Both the position numbers and the translations under genes were made by a program. Below, in pieces: positions 25,167-38,549 of a stretch of DNA of 64,000 nt. Below the pieces are notes generated by a model that ran no database searches, was not told the DNA's origin, and saw only the letters and a list, made by a program, of their open reading frames with translations. Source of the DNA: Gnetum montanum (taxonomy: Eukaryota; Streptophyta; Gnetopsida; Gnetales; Gnetaceae); the NCBI GenBank assembly GCA_015680685.1, contig MNCI01025042.1, forward strand, positions 640,649 to 704,648, written 5' to 3'. Positions within the stretch are counted from its first letter, which is position 1; every line of letters starts with the position of its first letter.

Positions 25167-25178
25167 GCTCTGATACCA
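25167..25178 (-). other. Copia primer binding site (tRNA-iMet)
   Basis: On the minus strand TGGTATCAGAGC, two bases inside the 5' LTR end. This is the standard plant copia site complementary to the 3' end of initiator tRNA-Met. Confidence 0.95.
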
Positions 25179-25180
25179 GT

Positions 25181-25470
25181 TGTTATATTTAGGAACAGAT
25201 AAAGAACCGAAGAAAAAGAAAACAAAGGCAACACACACAGCTTTGTGTGGCGTTTAAGCAAGCACACCACCAGAAATGCATGCGAATTGTTATTAAATAA
25301 TTTTTGCTAGATACAATTATGTTTACAGGAACGTTTTTGGGCCGTTATGGAAGAGAACGGAAACTAGACCAGAACCACTAACTGCTGGAACCAGTAACTA
25401 CTACTAACTATTGCTCATTGGTGCTAACTAGTTTTGACCCGTGTTGGATCAATCACCACATAACTTAACA
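25181..25470 (-). repeat. Copia 5' LTR
   Basis: 290 bp, TG...CA on the minus strand and about 93% identical to the 3' LTR. It should hold the promoter, but no clear TATA box was found. Confidence 0.95.
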
Positions 25471-25475
25471 CATAA

Positions 25476-26174
25476 TTCTATAAAACTTGCTTTTAATTTT
25501 ATTGAGATCCTATTATAATATAAAATATCACAAGGTTGTTTTCTATTTAACTTTATTAGCTTAGTAGTATTTATTATATCCTTATCAATTTCACCATCTA
25601 ATGGCAGGATCAATTATATGTAACAGAAAAATTTATGATAAGACTTTTTAATATTAAATTATTTTTTAAATTTCATTTTGGAATGAGATTTGAGAATTGC
25701 CAAAAAGTGTAATTTCAAATCATGATTTCTAGTAAAAAGGAATCATTTGAATTAAATGAATGATTCCCAGAGTGTTTAAATGGGTAATGGGTAAACCCAT
25801 ATCTCATTTCATGTATGATTTGTTCTTTCTATTCATAATAGCAAGAAAATTACGACTAGGTTTAGCTCATGATTTATTTATTTTAAATCGCTTTAACTCA
25901 TTTGGTGAGAACCTAAAATTCTAGATATTTAACATAGAACATAGTTCACATATTATTTATTACCAAGATAATTTTGATATCATTCACACTCAAATGGAGA
26001 ACAATTACTAGTTAGATTTTGAATTATATCTTGTACAAGCCTTTGATAGTTTCACATACAACCAATATAAAATATTCATTGAAAAAATTATTGTGGCCTA
26101 TGTTAGCTCTTATTATTTTAATAGTTTACATGGACATTAGGTTTACTGTCTCTTTTACTAAGTAATTGTCAATA
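25476..26174. other. AT-rich DNA with a LINE relic
   Basis: At about 25,565-25,620 the text atatccttatcaatttcacc followed by atctaatgg matches, inverted, the LINE segment at 18,722-18,750 and the minus-strand relics near 28,190 and 36,040. The copia element therefore landed beside LINE-derived DNA. Nothing else was recognised. Confidence 0.5.
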
Positions 26175-26290
26175 ATGAGGTATTAGCTTAGTGGTAAGAC
26201 TCTAAGTCATGGGTTCAATTCTAGTGGACAATGTTGAATTATATAGTTCTAATTGGACTATATTACAATTCTTTTGAGGTTCCAAGACCC
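26175..26290 (+). mobile_element. tRNA-derived SINE copy
   Basis: Starts atgaggtattagcttagtgg with box A (TAGCTTAGTGG), then box B (GGTTCAATTC) about 30 bases later, and ends in a tail ggttccaagaccc. Copies with the same layout are at 28,770, 43,493, 43,631 and, inverted, 43,122 and 57,482. It lacks the tRNA-like acceptor pairing needed for a real tRNA. Confidence 0.65.
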
Positions 26291-26597
26291 TTCTAAGTAA
26301 CTTCCAATATTTATGGTGGAAGAAATGACATACCCTACTTCTTTCTACTAGAGAAGTTAACTCTCGTAGAGACTATACTAGTTGTGAAATATCAAGAGAT
26401 AGTGTTAAAAGTATAATTTTAATAGTAACAAGAGATATGTCAACCACTATATAGTCATCACATGGCATAAACTACAATTCTTTAATCAAGAGTTAGCACA
26501 AAATAATTTCCACATAGTAGATATTAAACCCCTCCTCTAAAGCAAGAGCTAGGGAAAACCTTGTCATGTGGCAAGATCTAAGATGACACCATGAATG

Positions 26598-27765
26598 GAG
26601 AAACTAATGTTATTCAAGTTGTATGAAACATCACAACCCAAAAGAAATAAATGTAACTATTCAAACTTGTTTAATTAATGAAAGTCAAAATCAATAATGA
26701 AAAAAACATATTATTCAAATCATAGTGAGAATATCATTACACTGTGAAATGTTAATGTGATTGTGACAATGAGATATACGTTGAATTGAAATATGACAAT
26801 TTTTTGAAAGCTCTAGTATTTGCAATTTTTGAAAACTATTAACTAGCCAAATAAAAGGTTGTACTTTATCATTTACAAAGCATTTTCCAACAAAATTAAA
26901 TTGGAAAGTTGTAGATAAATAATAATTTAGCTCTTAATGGAAGTGAATGACAAATTGTAGATAACCGTAACCAAAACTAAAACTCTCAAATATTTATAAG
27001 AATATAAACTAATCATAACGTTGCATTCTCAAAAAAATCTGTCACCCTATATTTCCCATACGGGTGTTAAACAATACAACAGCATCCAAAAGATAACACC
27101 AATAAAAAATTAAAAAAAAAAAAACAAAAGACAATGCCTACCATTAATAATGATAATGAAAATGAAAATAAAAATGATCAAGCATGACCTTGCTTGTGGA
27201 ACCATCTCACAAGAAACTAATTACAACTTACATGCACACACGTAGCAATTACAACTTATTTCCACACAAGGACAATGAAAAGAAAAATGCTGTAATTGCA
27301 TGTGGCATGACACCCAATAAATAGAATCCCAAAAGAAACCCATCACAAAATCATAGTCATTGTGACAATGAGATATACATTGAATAGAAATATACAAAGA
27401 TTTTAACAAATGAATGATGAAGTTGGCAATATTCTGAAAGCTCTATTGTTTGCAATTTTTGAAAACTATTAACTAGCCAAATAAAAGCTTGTACTTTATC
27501 ATTTATAAAGCATTTTCACAGTGTAATGATATTCTCACTATGATTTGAATAATATGTTTTTTCCATTATTGATTTTGAGTTTGATTAATTAAACAACTTT
27601 GAATAGTTACATTTATTTCTTTTGGGTTGTGACGTTTCATACAACTTGAATAACGTTAGTTTCTCCATACAATGTGCACAAATGTATAGGTTAATGACAA
27701 AAATTTTCCCTTTGTCATTCACTTCCATTAAGAGCTAAATCATTATTTATCTACAATTTTGCTAT
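26598..27765. repeat. Mixed inverted and direct repeat cluster
   Basis: Block A (26,598-26,758) is matched inverted at 27,515-27,668, including cacaacccaaaagaaataaa and tattattcaaatcatagtga. Block B (26,905-26,962, with tttagctcttaatggaagtg) is matched inverted at 27,705-27,765. Between them, block D (26,760-26,890, with gcaatttttgaaaactatta) recurs in direct orientation at 27,361-27,515. The order is A-D-B then D'-A'(inverted)-B'(inverted). It has no coding capacity. A rearranged foldback or MITE-like element or nested insertion is possible. Transcribed, A and A' could form a hairpin of about 150 bp. Confidence 0.6.
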
Positions 27766-27859
27766 ACCATCTTTAATCATTTTTTTATGTTTCTTTTTTT
27801 TTTCCTTGTTCTTGCCTTTGTAGACTTTTCTAGAACTAAGATGTGATAACCTTTTAAAA

Positions 27860-28250
27860 GTGGCTCATTATCTCTTATTCTTCAAACATAACCAAACCAT
27901 CTATGATAGCTTATATATTATAGAAGCTAATCCAAGTCTTATTATGATGTTTTTATTATATAATTTACCTATTCTTCTAACATTTATCATTCATATAAGC
28001 ATTTGCACTTTTATAGTAACAATATGTTATTCATGCTACTTTTTTACAAGATAACATTTAGCACCAAATGAAATAGTAGGTATGATCTAATTACTTTCAT
28101 ATAAAATTTACTTTGCTTTTATTAAGATTAAACACCACTAGTCTATCTCCATTTTGACTATTGTACCTTAATCTTATTTTTACATCCTTATCAATTTCAT
28201 CATGTAATTAAAGCATTGATTCTATGTAGTAGAAGTACTTAAATGAAGAT
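27860..28250 (-). mobile_element. RTE LINE 3' relic
   Basis: Read on the minus strand, it matches the 3' part of the LINE at 17,491-19,234: the WFGHV box (plus-strand text aaccaaaccatctatgat), and the block cactagtctatctccatttt that matches the inverse of 18,760-18,790. It also aligns with 35,810-36,095. Very diverged. Confidence 0.6.
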
Positions 28251-28769
28251 GTAATGTCTTTATTTTAGAACCCTTATTCCTTGGTATGTGTGTCTATTAG
28301 ACAATCTATAGTTATCTCTTATGTAACTAGAACTAGTTCCTTGCTTAAAATACTTACAATGGTATTTGTCACCTTGCTTAATTTGATATAATGCCTTTTG
28401 TATATAGAGATAACTTTTGCTTTGAATTGCTTGTGATAGCTTGTTAATGAAGTTTTACACATGCCTTGAGTATGAGAATGTCCATATGCTTAATGATTTA
28501 TGCATTATATGATTATGCTAGTTATATACTTTATGGTTATGATTTTAGATTCATATGTGCATGAACCCTATTGGACTTTGTAACTTGATATCAAGATGTT
28601 AGAATAGTTGACATACTTTGGTGTAGCTAATCAAGTAGGATTGAGGATGATACATTTTATTATGTTTCTATTTCTAATATTTGATTTTTACTATATATGC
28701 TCAGCTAGTATAGTCATATAGGGTTGGATGGATGCTTAAAGGTAAGTGCATAAGATTATATAGTTTTTA

Positions 28770-28918
28770 ATGAGGTGTTAGCCTAGTGGTAATACTCTTG
28801 ATTTGGAAAATCAAGTCATGGGTTCAATTTTGATGGGAAATGCTAATTTACAAAGTTGTAATTGGACTATATGTTTTGGGGTGTACCTATATTTCAACTA
28901 CTTCAAGTTCCAACACCC
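28770..28918 (+). mobile_element. tRNA-derived SINE copy
   Basis: Begins tgaggtgttagcctagtggt (box A), has gggttcaattttgatggg (box B), and the 3' body ttggggtgtacctat with cttcaagttccaacaccc. This is one of the best-preserved copies of the family and helps define its length as about 145 bp. Confidence 0.7.
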
Positions 28919-31900
28919 AAGATTATTTTTTCTACGTTGTAATTAGGACTCATGAACTATGAGTTGTTGTGTTAGGTTGATTAGAACCTACAGACATTTT
29001 CATTTTAAGATTGATATCTTTATATTTTATTTTCAACATCTTAGGCTTTATTAAAATTAAAACTAAAACTAAATTTTTACTTTCCTTCACCGATATTCCT
29101 TGGACCTACCAAACTACATAATTCCTTTTATGAAATTTTTTAAAATACATAACTCAATGCAACCAATTCAAAACAAACTGGTGACTTGGGGTTACTAAGC
29201 CAAGACTCTTACCATTGAATAAGTATGTTAGTAGATCAATGGCTAAATTAAAATATAATTTAGAATTTAGAAATTCTTTTGTCAAGCATGTAATTGTGAT
29301 AACTCTAGAATTAGATCAGAGGTCTATATAAGTCTTGGTTCTATTTCTGTTTTTGCTACCTTGGTATCCTAGTGAAGCAAAACAAGAGACATTGTTAGGC
29401 AAGTAGATAAGAAGAGCAAATATTTTGATTTATAATCTCCTCTTTACATGTGTTATAATAGTGTCCCCCAAAGCCTTATGGATGTGCATTGTATAAGCTT
29501 TCTGCAATAGGGCTTCATTGTTGATCATTTGGTAAGGATTTACCATAGGTATTGTCTTTTTATTAATTTAGGTTCAATAGGCTTTGTGTGCTATAATGTT
29601 GAATTTGTACAATACTAGATTGAATGTTTTCTCTTTTAATTTTATATGCTTTTTGAGTAGCAAGTATTTTGTTGAAATTTTATTAAAAGTGTTTGATGAA
29701 ATGATTAAGAAAGTTAAGGATTTATTGATATCTTTCACAATCATGTTAAAGGTCTTGAGGGATTAACTAAACCTAGTGGATTATTTGATTTAAATCCTAG
29801 CCTTGGATGCTCTTTTTTATCATTTATATATTTTTAAATTTGTAAAATTTGCAGAATCAATGATCTAGGCAACTAGAACTTCCAATCAACCATCCTAAAT
29901 TTTGGTTCTTACTTTTGAATTTTGGAGACTAGGTTGATAGACCAATGCCTTTGGCCAAATTACAAAATCGCAATGTTGATCTAGTGTTAATCTACATGAT
30001 TAAATTAATGACTCAATTAGACTATCCTAAATTGAAAATTAACTAGTCTTAAATGGATTGATCAATACATGGCAACTTTGGTGAAAAATGACGTGTGACA
30101 ATTTGACAAACTTGCCAGTTTGGCATTGGATAAATACAAAATGCACGGACTAATTGTTAAAACAATGAAAAATCTTGAATGACATATATCAACTATGATA
30201 AAGAGGTCATGATGCCTAGTGATGTATTGACAAGGATGAGTAAGTAGTATGCATTCCTAGTATTATGAATAACTTGTTGGTTTGATCATGCGAGATAATC
30301 TAGTTGTTCTTGGTTGACAATCTTGGTTTATAAATGAATATTTCATAGCGAATAAGAATGTGTCATAGATTGAGAGATGACTGAGATACTGAATTAAAAA
30401 CATTGGTGTAGATGGCGAGGAAGGAAAAATGAGTCCTAATATTCTTAATGTCCCACATACATTGTGTAGATAGTGAGGTAGATTAAGTGATTTCCAATAG
30501 TCTTGATAGCCTAGAAATAATTGTCTAGATGGTGATAGAGGCAAACTAATTCTTTACAAATTTGATAATTTAAATATAACTACCTAGATGGTAAAGAAGG
30601 TAAGGGTAGTTTCAATAGTTTTGATGGGTTAACGAAGAAGAACAAGAAAACTATAGTTAACAAAAACTAAAAATATGTTAGACATTATAGTAAGATAACT
30701 CCTAAAGCCCTGTTTGTATGTTCTAGTTGGATCTAGTGATGGTTGGATGAAGAGGATTTTTATATTATGGCTATGCTGAATGGTTTTACTTTACTGATGA
30801 TATGATGTATTATAAACTTGGACGTTAACATGTTGTGTAGGATGCTTATCCATTGGTATGATGGCTTATAGCTCCAAGTTGATTAGGAAACTTTTATGGC
30901 TTATCCTTAGCCATGTGGATTGACATTTTCTCTTTGTTTTTCAAGTAGATTTAAAGTAATTGAAGCTCATGTTGATGTGTAGCTTAGCTAGAGCATAGAT
31001 TAATATTTACATTTATGTTAGATTATGATATCTCTTGTTGCTACGAATATTTTTGGTAACGTTGTCAATGTTATTATTTGATAAGCTCATGATTAGCTAG
31101 ATAAATTACTGGGCATGTTCATGTATTGTTTTTAATGCATTTTAGGCATAGTTATTTCTTAGATATTTTATTAATGTTAATGTCATAATGTTTTGGAAAG
31201 TGATATATAAATATGTTTTAGTTAGATTTTATGATCATGAGCCTTGTTCTCAATATCAAAGATTTGGTAGTAGAAGGCATGAAGAAATGATGAATGTGGC
31301 AAAAGTCAAAGAAATTAGATAGAGTTAGAAAATAAAATCATAATTAGATTACAACTTAGAGTGAGTTACGATGGCCAAAAATAGTAGATTGCAAATTGCA
31401 ATGGGCAATTAACTACAAAAAGAAAGGTTGTGATCATAGCACCAATGGAGCATAAGGCATCTTATTTGAATTTTCAGTGATTTTGAATGTAATGCAAGTG
31501 GGCTACAAGTCCTCCTTAATGCCTTATACATGTTGCCACAACTACAACGTGACAAAGTTGCTAGTCTTTCTTTTCCTTTGTTTATTAACCGCCATGATGT
31601 TTCAACTTATTTGTTATAATAGAATGATGATGGTAGGGTAGTAGCAATTGCATTACTAGGTGATGATGAGTTGGATGGTTTGTAGTGATTTCGCATTGCA
31701 TTGACAACCATCTACAAAATGAATGAAAATGAGTCATCGCACGTAGTGAGCAACATGGGCACTACATGGGCACAACACCTGTTAAACTATAGGATGTGAC
31801 TTGGGCACGACTTGAATGTAAGGGATCTTGTGGTACATGCAACTATGAGTTCTTAGTGTAATTTATTGTGAAATTCATGACTTGCTATAGTGTTGCATTG

Positions 31901-33540
31901 GACCCAAAACACACAAAAAAAAAAAAAAAAAAATCAAAGTTCCTATCAACCCTAATCTTTACATTTAAGCTTGGAATTTGGCAGGCAAGCATGGAAAAAA
32001 CCAAGGAGATCTCAAATGGAGATATCCATAGATTATATGATAAGATGCATAGAGTAGTTCAAGAAATAAACATGGCCTCTAGATGCCAAGGATTTCAAAC
32101 ATGAAAAAATTTGCATATAATACTATCAACATATAATTAGACATGCATCAAAGTCAATGCTTTAATCTCTCTCTATAAGCATTATTCTAGTGAGGTTTAC
32201 TGAGGTTTCTATGCATATGAGAGTTGCAAATAATCTAGACATGCTTTATAATCTTGTGAACATCAATTAAAAAAGGATCTCACCATCGAGGACCTAGATC
32301 AAAATACGTAGTAACTATACATTTCTTCAAATACTTAAAACATAAGAATAGATAATATAGATTTATGGAAACAACTTAAAGATAAAAATAACCTATCTAA
32401 ATAATAAATAAAAGGGTCATGAAAGCATGAACGTTTCATTTCATAGATGCACAAGTACCTCCATTTATAATCAAAATTTGAAGAATTAGAACTTTGTGAG
32501 AATTCATATGAAGATTTGTAAACAATTTGTAAGGGTTTGTGAAAAATGTGTAAGAATCATTCTTAAAGTTAGATTGTAATAATAATTATGAGATTTTAGG
32601 AAAGAATGGCTTACAATTCAGAGAGCTTCATTGTGAAATTATGATTACAAAAATAAAAGAAGTGGATTGCTCATGGAGCTCATCAACAAAGGGTAGCATA
32701 GGGATAGAAAATGAAACAAGAGAGAAAAAAGAACAACTTGATACAACTTATATTTAGCTTTTGACTACTTCATTGTTCTACTTTACAATAAGGCCCATGA
32801 CCTTTATTTATCATCGAAGAGAGGTGAAAACTTTGCCACTATTGACATTTTCAACATGAAAACTTCATTAATGCCTTATTTTCTTTTGTGCCATTTTTCT
32901 AGAACTATACTTTTTGAAACTATTTTTCAACTTTTCTTCAATTTTCTAGCCTTCTTCTTTGTCTACAACTTTTCCATTAAAACATTAAGAAGTACATAAC
33001 CTTTGAAACACAAAAAAATAACAAAGACAAAGTTTGGATATTACCAAAAAGCCTTACCATTACTACTAAATTGAATTGAGTTTTATGTTTCTAGATTAAT
33101 GTTTACTTAAAGTATTATCTCATTTAGTTGACGTTTTGATATGGTTATCTTATTCTTAAACTTAATTTAGCTATGTAGTTATTTGTTTGTTCTAATTTTG
33201 TTGGTTTATCCACTTATATAGTAGCTTGCTAACCAAATCTAGGTTTTGGGGTGTAATAGAGGATTTTTTGGCATTAAATTATTATTTTTATTTCGTAATC
33301 TTTATAATTTTCTACAATTATATGCCATGTTTTCTCTCTTCCTTCTACTAATCTTAAAGCATTTTAATTTTAGAGATTGTCATCACTTTTCCATTTTGAA
33401 GTAATATTTGCTTAAAATGTATCTATTAATACAATATAATCTATAAAGAGCATACACCTAAGAATTTCATCATTTGTTTTCTTAGTTAGTTTATCCATAA
33501 TAATAGCAAACAAATAATAACTTAATTTAGAAAATTTATA
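28919..33540. other. AT-rich intergenic DNA
   Basis: No convincing gene. A short minus-strand SINE piece lies at 29,179-29,226 (gacttggggttactaagcca). An A-run at 31,915-31,932 follows an ATG-rich stretch, and short frames here have no recognisable domain. At 30,395-30,600 a weak local repeat (agatggtga/agatagtgag around gataatttaaat) is seen. Confidence 0.5.
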
Positions 33541-33549
33541 TAGTTTTAA

Positions 33550-33860
33550 CATAATTAGAAAATGAAATGTTACATATTTTGCAAGCTAATTTAAATCAAG
33601 TAATAGCTCCTTCATAGATGTGTTGAATCACTTTAATATATTTAATAACGATGACTTTTTTTTGTAAGATTTAGCAAATAATATGTTTAGACAATTTATC
33701 ATACGCTTTTTCCAAATCAATAAAGATCATATTTAGATTTTATATATGTTCTCTAAATTTCTAAGTTAATTGTTATATTAAAAAAATAGCATATATAGTT
33801 AGATCTCTTGGGCAAAAATCCAAAGTGATTTTCCAATACTATTTACTCAAGTCATGAGTT
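33550..33860 (-). mobile_element. RTE LINE reverse transcriptase relic
   Basis: On the minus strand, 33,700-33,731 encodes MIFIDLEKAYD, the RT motif carrying a catalytic aspartate, followed by KYIKVIQHIYEGAIT near 33,620-33,665. The homologous positions in the LINE at 17,491 read MIFVELEKA and KYIKVI.DMYDRA. Stops and AT-rich drift interrupt the rest. Confidence 0.65.
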
Positions 33861-35574
33861 TTGCAATTTTTTATTGCTTTTGGGTTTACATACAAATGTT
33901 AGAAATTTCATTTTGCTTTGAGAACTTAGATATGATTAGTTGAATAGGATAAATGAAGATTATGGTTGCAATGATTGATTTATTTAATTAGTTGAAATAA
34001 AAGTAAAAATAGTGAATCAATGAATTAGCTGTAAATAAACTTGGATTTGATCGCAGCTATTCTTTATGATTTCAGCTCAAGCATTAATTATAACCCTCTA
34101 AATTTATAAATTCGAAAACTTGTGGCTCTTTCTTTTACACATTAGCCATTTCTTCTATGAGTAGCTACCTATCTATTTGAAACCCTTACCTTCAAAAGAC
34201 AGTTTGAGAAGAAATCACATTAGAGTAAATATTTCTTTTGTTGTAGAAAAAACTATGATTTCTACATAGTTTTGTGTTCTTTCTTACTAAAAATTCTTAT
34301 GCACACTATCCTTATTGCTTTTATGATGAATTCCTATTTTAGTATTTCTATTTTCATGAGATTTTAATAAACTTCATTCTTTATTTATAACTTTCATTCC
34401 AATTTGGGACCAAGTAGTACAAGTTCGAGGTTGTGTGTAGTGTTAGGTAGTAACATGAGTGTAGTGTTTGAAGCTAATTTTGAAGATGGCACTTGTATTA
34501 GATGAAGGTTTTAGATGATGTATCAATCTACAATACGTGTCAAGGTTTTAATACCTTAATCTATGATATATGCTTTAACTTTAAATCACAATCATCATAA
34601 TTTGCAATATGTGTTAAGGCTTTAGTACCAATTTGTGTGCCTTTCCATTTAGCAATATATTTTACAATGTTTTCCTTTTATTTTAGGATTTTAAATTTTG
34701 ATGTGTTTTATTGGCTTTAAGATTAGGGATTTGCAATGTCTATCTATGGCTTTAAGACTGTTAATTTGTAATGTGTATTGTTGAGTTTATGACTATGATT
34801 TGTAATGTATGGTTTAGCTCTAACTCTACAGTACTCTAATAATGTAAGTTATCATGGAAACAATTGATGTAATGATTCATGATGCATAAGTATTAAGATT
34901 GCTATAGGATTAATGTTAGGGTGGTTTCATTAGTATTAATTCTAAATCACATATAGTATTTGTCTTTATTTTTTGATTGGGGGTTAATACCACTTCTTTA
35001 GTAGTTTTAGTACTTGGGTTGGATACCTATGTGATATTGTTAGTTACATTTTATGATGGCATGACTAATATTTGATGGTTTTGATTTTGATGTAGGACCT
35101 ATCCAATTCTTATCTTTGCTCTACAAAGTCTAAGGAGTTTGGGTTTTCTTTACTCAAAAGAGCACTAACACTTATGTTTTATGGAGATGTTACAAGAGTT
35201 ATTGGCATTATAGATGAAGGAAAATGTTATGGTTATTCTTAATGCTAAGTTATGGTTAAAGACATAGCTAGACTTGTTCTTTTATGGTTATGAATTTTTT
35301 TAAAACTTAGACTATGAGTTGGTTATGTATCATATACTAATCTAAGCTTTGATCTTATGTATAGATTTTGAATCCTTTTTATTTAGAAGGATGTAACTCA
35401 TCTAAGTTAATGAAATCTTATTTTTATTCATTATGTAATTATTTGATGGTCTTTAATGTTTTTACTAGATTTAAGGATTCTTGTTTCAATTTTCATGCCC
35501 TATTGAATTGTGGTCATAATTAAGATTAAAATTCTATAATTACTTTTAGTACGACATGGCACTCTTTTTCTTTG
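33861..35574. other. AT-rich intergenic DNA
   Basis: No gene or complete repeat was recognised. Around 34,540-34,830 a loosely repeated phrase (aatttgcaatatgtgt, gatttgcaatgtctatc, atttgtaatgtgtattg) recurs every 60-70 bases, suggesting an old minisatellite-like stretch. Confidence 0.45.
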
Positions 35575-36095
35575 TTTTGTTATCTTCATTATTATAATCC
35601 TAGTCTTATCTCAACAAAATGGAATTGATTACATGACTTCTCTTTTTTCATTTGCCTCTATGATGAGCTAGATCCCTATCTATTTTCAATTTCTTTAGGT
35701 TATTTCAATTGTTTTCACATACTTGCTTTGATCTTCCTTTTGGTAGTTCTCCTAGAATAGTTATGTATCAACCCTTTTTAATAAGCACATTATTTGATCT
35801 TCTTTTCACATGACTAAACCATCTAAGATGGTACTCTTATAGCTTCTTTAAAATAGATGTTGATGTTATCCTTCTTCTAACATGTGCCTTTTGTAATTTA
35901 TCTCTTCTTAAAATATTTAGCATCCATCTGAGTTGTAAAATTTTCCTTCTAGCTATATTGAGATTCTTTTACCAAATAAAGTACAATTAGCTTATCTCCA
36001 TTTTGACCATCCTTCCTCAATTCTAATTTTTTATATCTTTAACAATTTCATTGTCCGATTGGACCATTGATCCTAGATAGTAAGACTAGTATTTG
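35575..36095 (-). mobile_element. RTE LINE 3' relic
   Basis: Begins attattataatcctagtctt, the inverse of the LINE 3' terminus and GAT tail (compare 3,522-3,577), and runs back into coding remnants: cacatgactaaaccatct at 35,808-35,826 is the inverse of the WFGHV box, and tatctccattttgaccatcc near 35,994 matches the LINE inverted. It overlaps no open frame. Confidence 0.7.
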
Positions 36096-38540
36096 CTTCT
36101 AGTTCATAATATATATTTTGTGGACATTTTAGCCCATGATTCCTTGGGAGAATTGTTACAATTCTAGACATCTACCTTAACATTATTTACTGTTAAGTGA
36201 ATTGAGGTTTTTCTTTAATTATGCTTCAATTGTTCCTTGTCATGGATTCTTGGCTTAACTCTAATGGGTTATGCTAAAATGTAACATTCTGTTACAAATT
36301 ATAAATAAAATATTTAGGTTTGATACTTTGCAAAAATATAGAACTTGTATTGCACATGCAAAATGATTATTGAAAACTAGCAACTCTAATGAAAGGATAT
36401 GATGAAAGGTATGGTCAAGGAAATGTAATAAGAAAAAGAGAATAAAATGACAAAATGGTATCTAAATCATGGATGTTACTAAAAATGCATATCATAAGAA
36501 CAAAATCATATCTAAGTATTTTATTTTGTTAACTTTTTTAAAAATGTTTTACGTAGGGCATAAACTATATGTTAACCTTTATCATTATGTTGAAAATATA
36601 TGCATGTATGGTAATGGTATCTTCCTATTTATTATAACCCTTCATTTACAATGTCAAATGAGCTAGGCAAGATTGGGCTGTCAATATTTTAAAATTGAAA
36701 CAAGTAGATGGATCAAGAGTCCACAAGAAGAGAAAACCTACTATTTATACAATTAGGGAGTAATTGAAGATGAACATCATATTTTTTGCAATATTTTATT
36801 TTAGAGCATTGTTGCCATGAATGAAAAATTACAACTTAAAGCTTAAAACGAACTATTTAATGTAGCACCAAGGAAACTTGGTAACTTTATTAACAAAGTG
36901 TTTGTTATGCATGCTATATACATTTACTCTGTCTAGTAGATCCTACGGGTTTTGAGGAGATAATAAAAAACTATTTTATTTTTAGTTTTAGTTTCATAAC
37001 GAATCACATATACACAAGAATTTGAACAACCTCAAGTCAATATTTTATATTTTTAAAGCCATTATTGAATTGGTTGAACATCTTGAACATATAATTATGC
37101 TATAGGTTAATTTGTAATGTGTTATTTTAACAGGTAATGCTATTTTGAAATCCATCATTGAAATTTGAAATCCTTGTTGTAGAGTAAAACAATCTATGTT
37201 TCACTTGTGCCCAATCAATGATAATTTTTTATTCATAACTAAGTTCACCACCTTAGATTAAATCCTTGTGTATTTATTTTATGAATAGGATAAGTATTTA
37301 CTTCATGTAGTTAAGGGTAGTTAGAATTCAAATCTAGCCTAGATGTTTTCCCAATGAATATATGAACAACAAAATACATTGATAGAATATAGGTGATAAT
37401 ATGTTAAGCATAGCAATGCATCAATTACTAGTCAAACATAGTTCCTATTTTCTACATATCAGTGAGGTTATAACTTGAACAATGCCCTCATTAGCCTTAA
37501 GTATACAATATCTTTATTTATAGGTTTTATTAGTTTCATTAGGCTATTTTAAGCTAATTATGCACACATTCCATATTATTTTCTACTTGATAATATGAAG
37601 TGCAAAGACTATGTTATGTCATAGCAATTTTATTTACCCCTATGAAGCAAGTCTTTTGGCTTGTATCTTATATGTTGTAATGAATTATGCTAAGATATAG
37701 TGGTATCCTAAAAATAGCTATAAAACATTAATCTCATTATAACAAATCCTAGTCATAGTGTTCATTTTGTAGCTTTGGACGTTTAGAAGTATTAGTGTTT
37801 CACTTAGGTGTTAAGGCAATTCAAGGATTTTATTATTAGTGTTGTTTCGTTGACTAAAAAGATCTCAAATAGTGCTTAAAATGTTGGTAAGCTGCTCGAT
37901 TTGAAAGGTAAAGAGAATCCAATGGAGTGAGCAAATTAGTTTAAACTGCAAGAGTTCTATGAAGTATAGATTTACCTAATAAATAAGATAAAAAAACAAA
38001 TACATCAATTCAACTCTTGCTAGCATTGTATTCCATTATACTAGAATCAATTTGCACTTCCTATACTATAGTATGCCATTAGCCTCTAATAAAAAGCAAC
38101 TTGTTCTTAACTTAGAAATAAAATGATGATTTAAGAAATATAATAATGCTATAACAAATAAAGTATCCTATCCTTTAACCCATAGTAGTAGCTATATTAT
38201 GTATTTATGATATTTTATTTTATTTTAGCCTTAATGTTTTCTTTTTAAAAAATTTGTAAGAAGCTCTTAGGTTGAATTGTGTAACTTTAATCTTACTTTT
38301 ATATTAAGCCATAATTGCTTTTAATATCCCTACACCACCTTTCTCATATATGCTTCTTTTTCTTCTACCATGTTTGCATTGATTGTTAGTGTTTGCTTAT
38401 TGTTATTTAAGCCCCAAAAAAGCCTTTAAATCACGATGTACTTTAATGAAATGAATTTTTAAAGTTTGAAAGACATTTTCGAAAGGGTTTTAAAAATTAG
38501 CTTAATTTATCTTTAAAATACTTTTGGCACCCTATCTCCT
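36096..38540. other. AT-rich intergenic DNA
   Basis: No gene is visible. The ORF at 36,469-36,666 is AT-driven and shows no domain. Confidence 0.5.
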
Positions 38541-38549
38541 TTAAATACC

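Larger units (their letters stand above)
20850..25475 (-). mobile_element. Complete Ty1/copia LTR retrotransposon with target-site duplication
   Basis: The element proper is 20,855-25,470, coded on the minus strand. It has two LTRs, a primer binding site, one gag-pol frame, a polypurine tract and a perfect 5-bp duplication CATAA at 20,850-20,854 and 25,471-25,475. Domain order gag-protease-integrase-RT-RNase H defines copia; the sequence style is closest to the Tork/Tnt1 lineage by memory. The LTRs differ at about 19 positions in 290 plus a 4-bp indel (counted by eye), so the insertion is fairly old but much younger than the gypsy element at 44 kb. Stops and a frameshift make it non-autonomous. 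Confidence 0.97.

Noticed and set aside
26181-26222. True tRNA gene (box A and box B present)
   Set aside because: No acceptor-stem pairing or clear anticodon loop, and the sequence is repeated with a shared non-tRNA tail, so it is a SINE.
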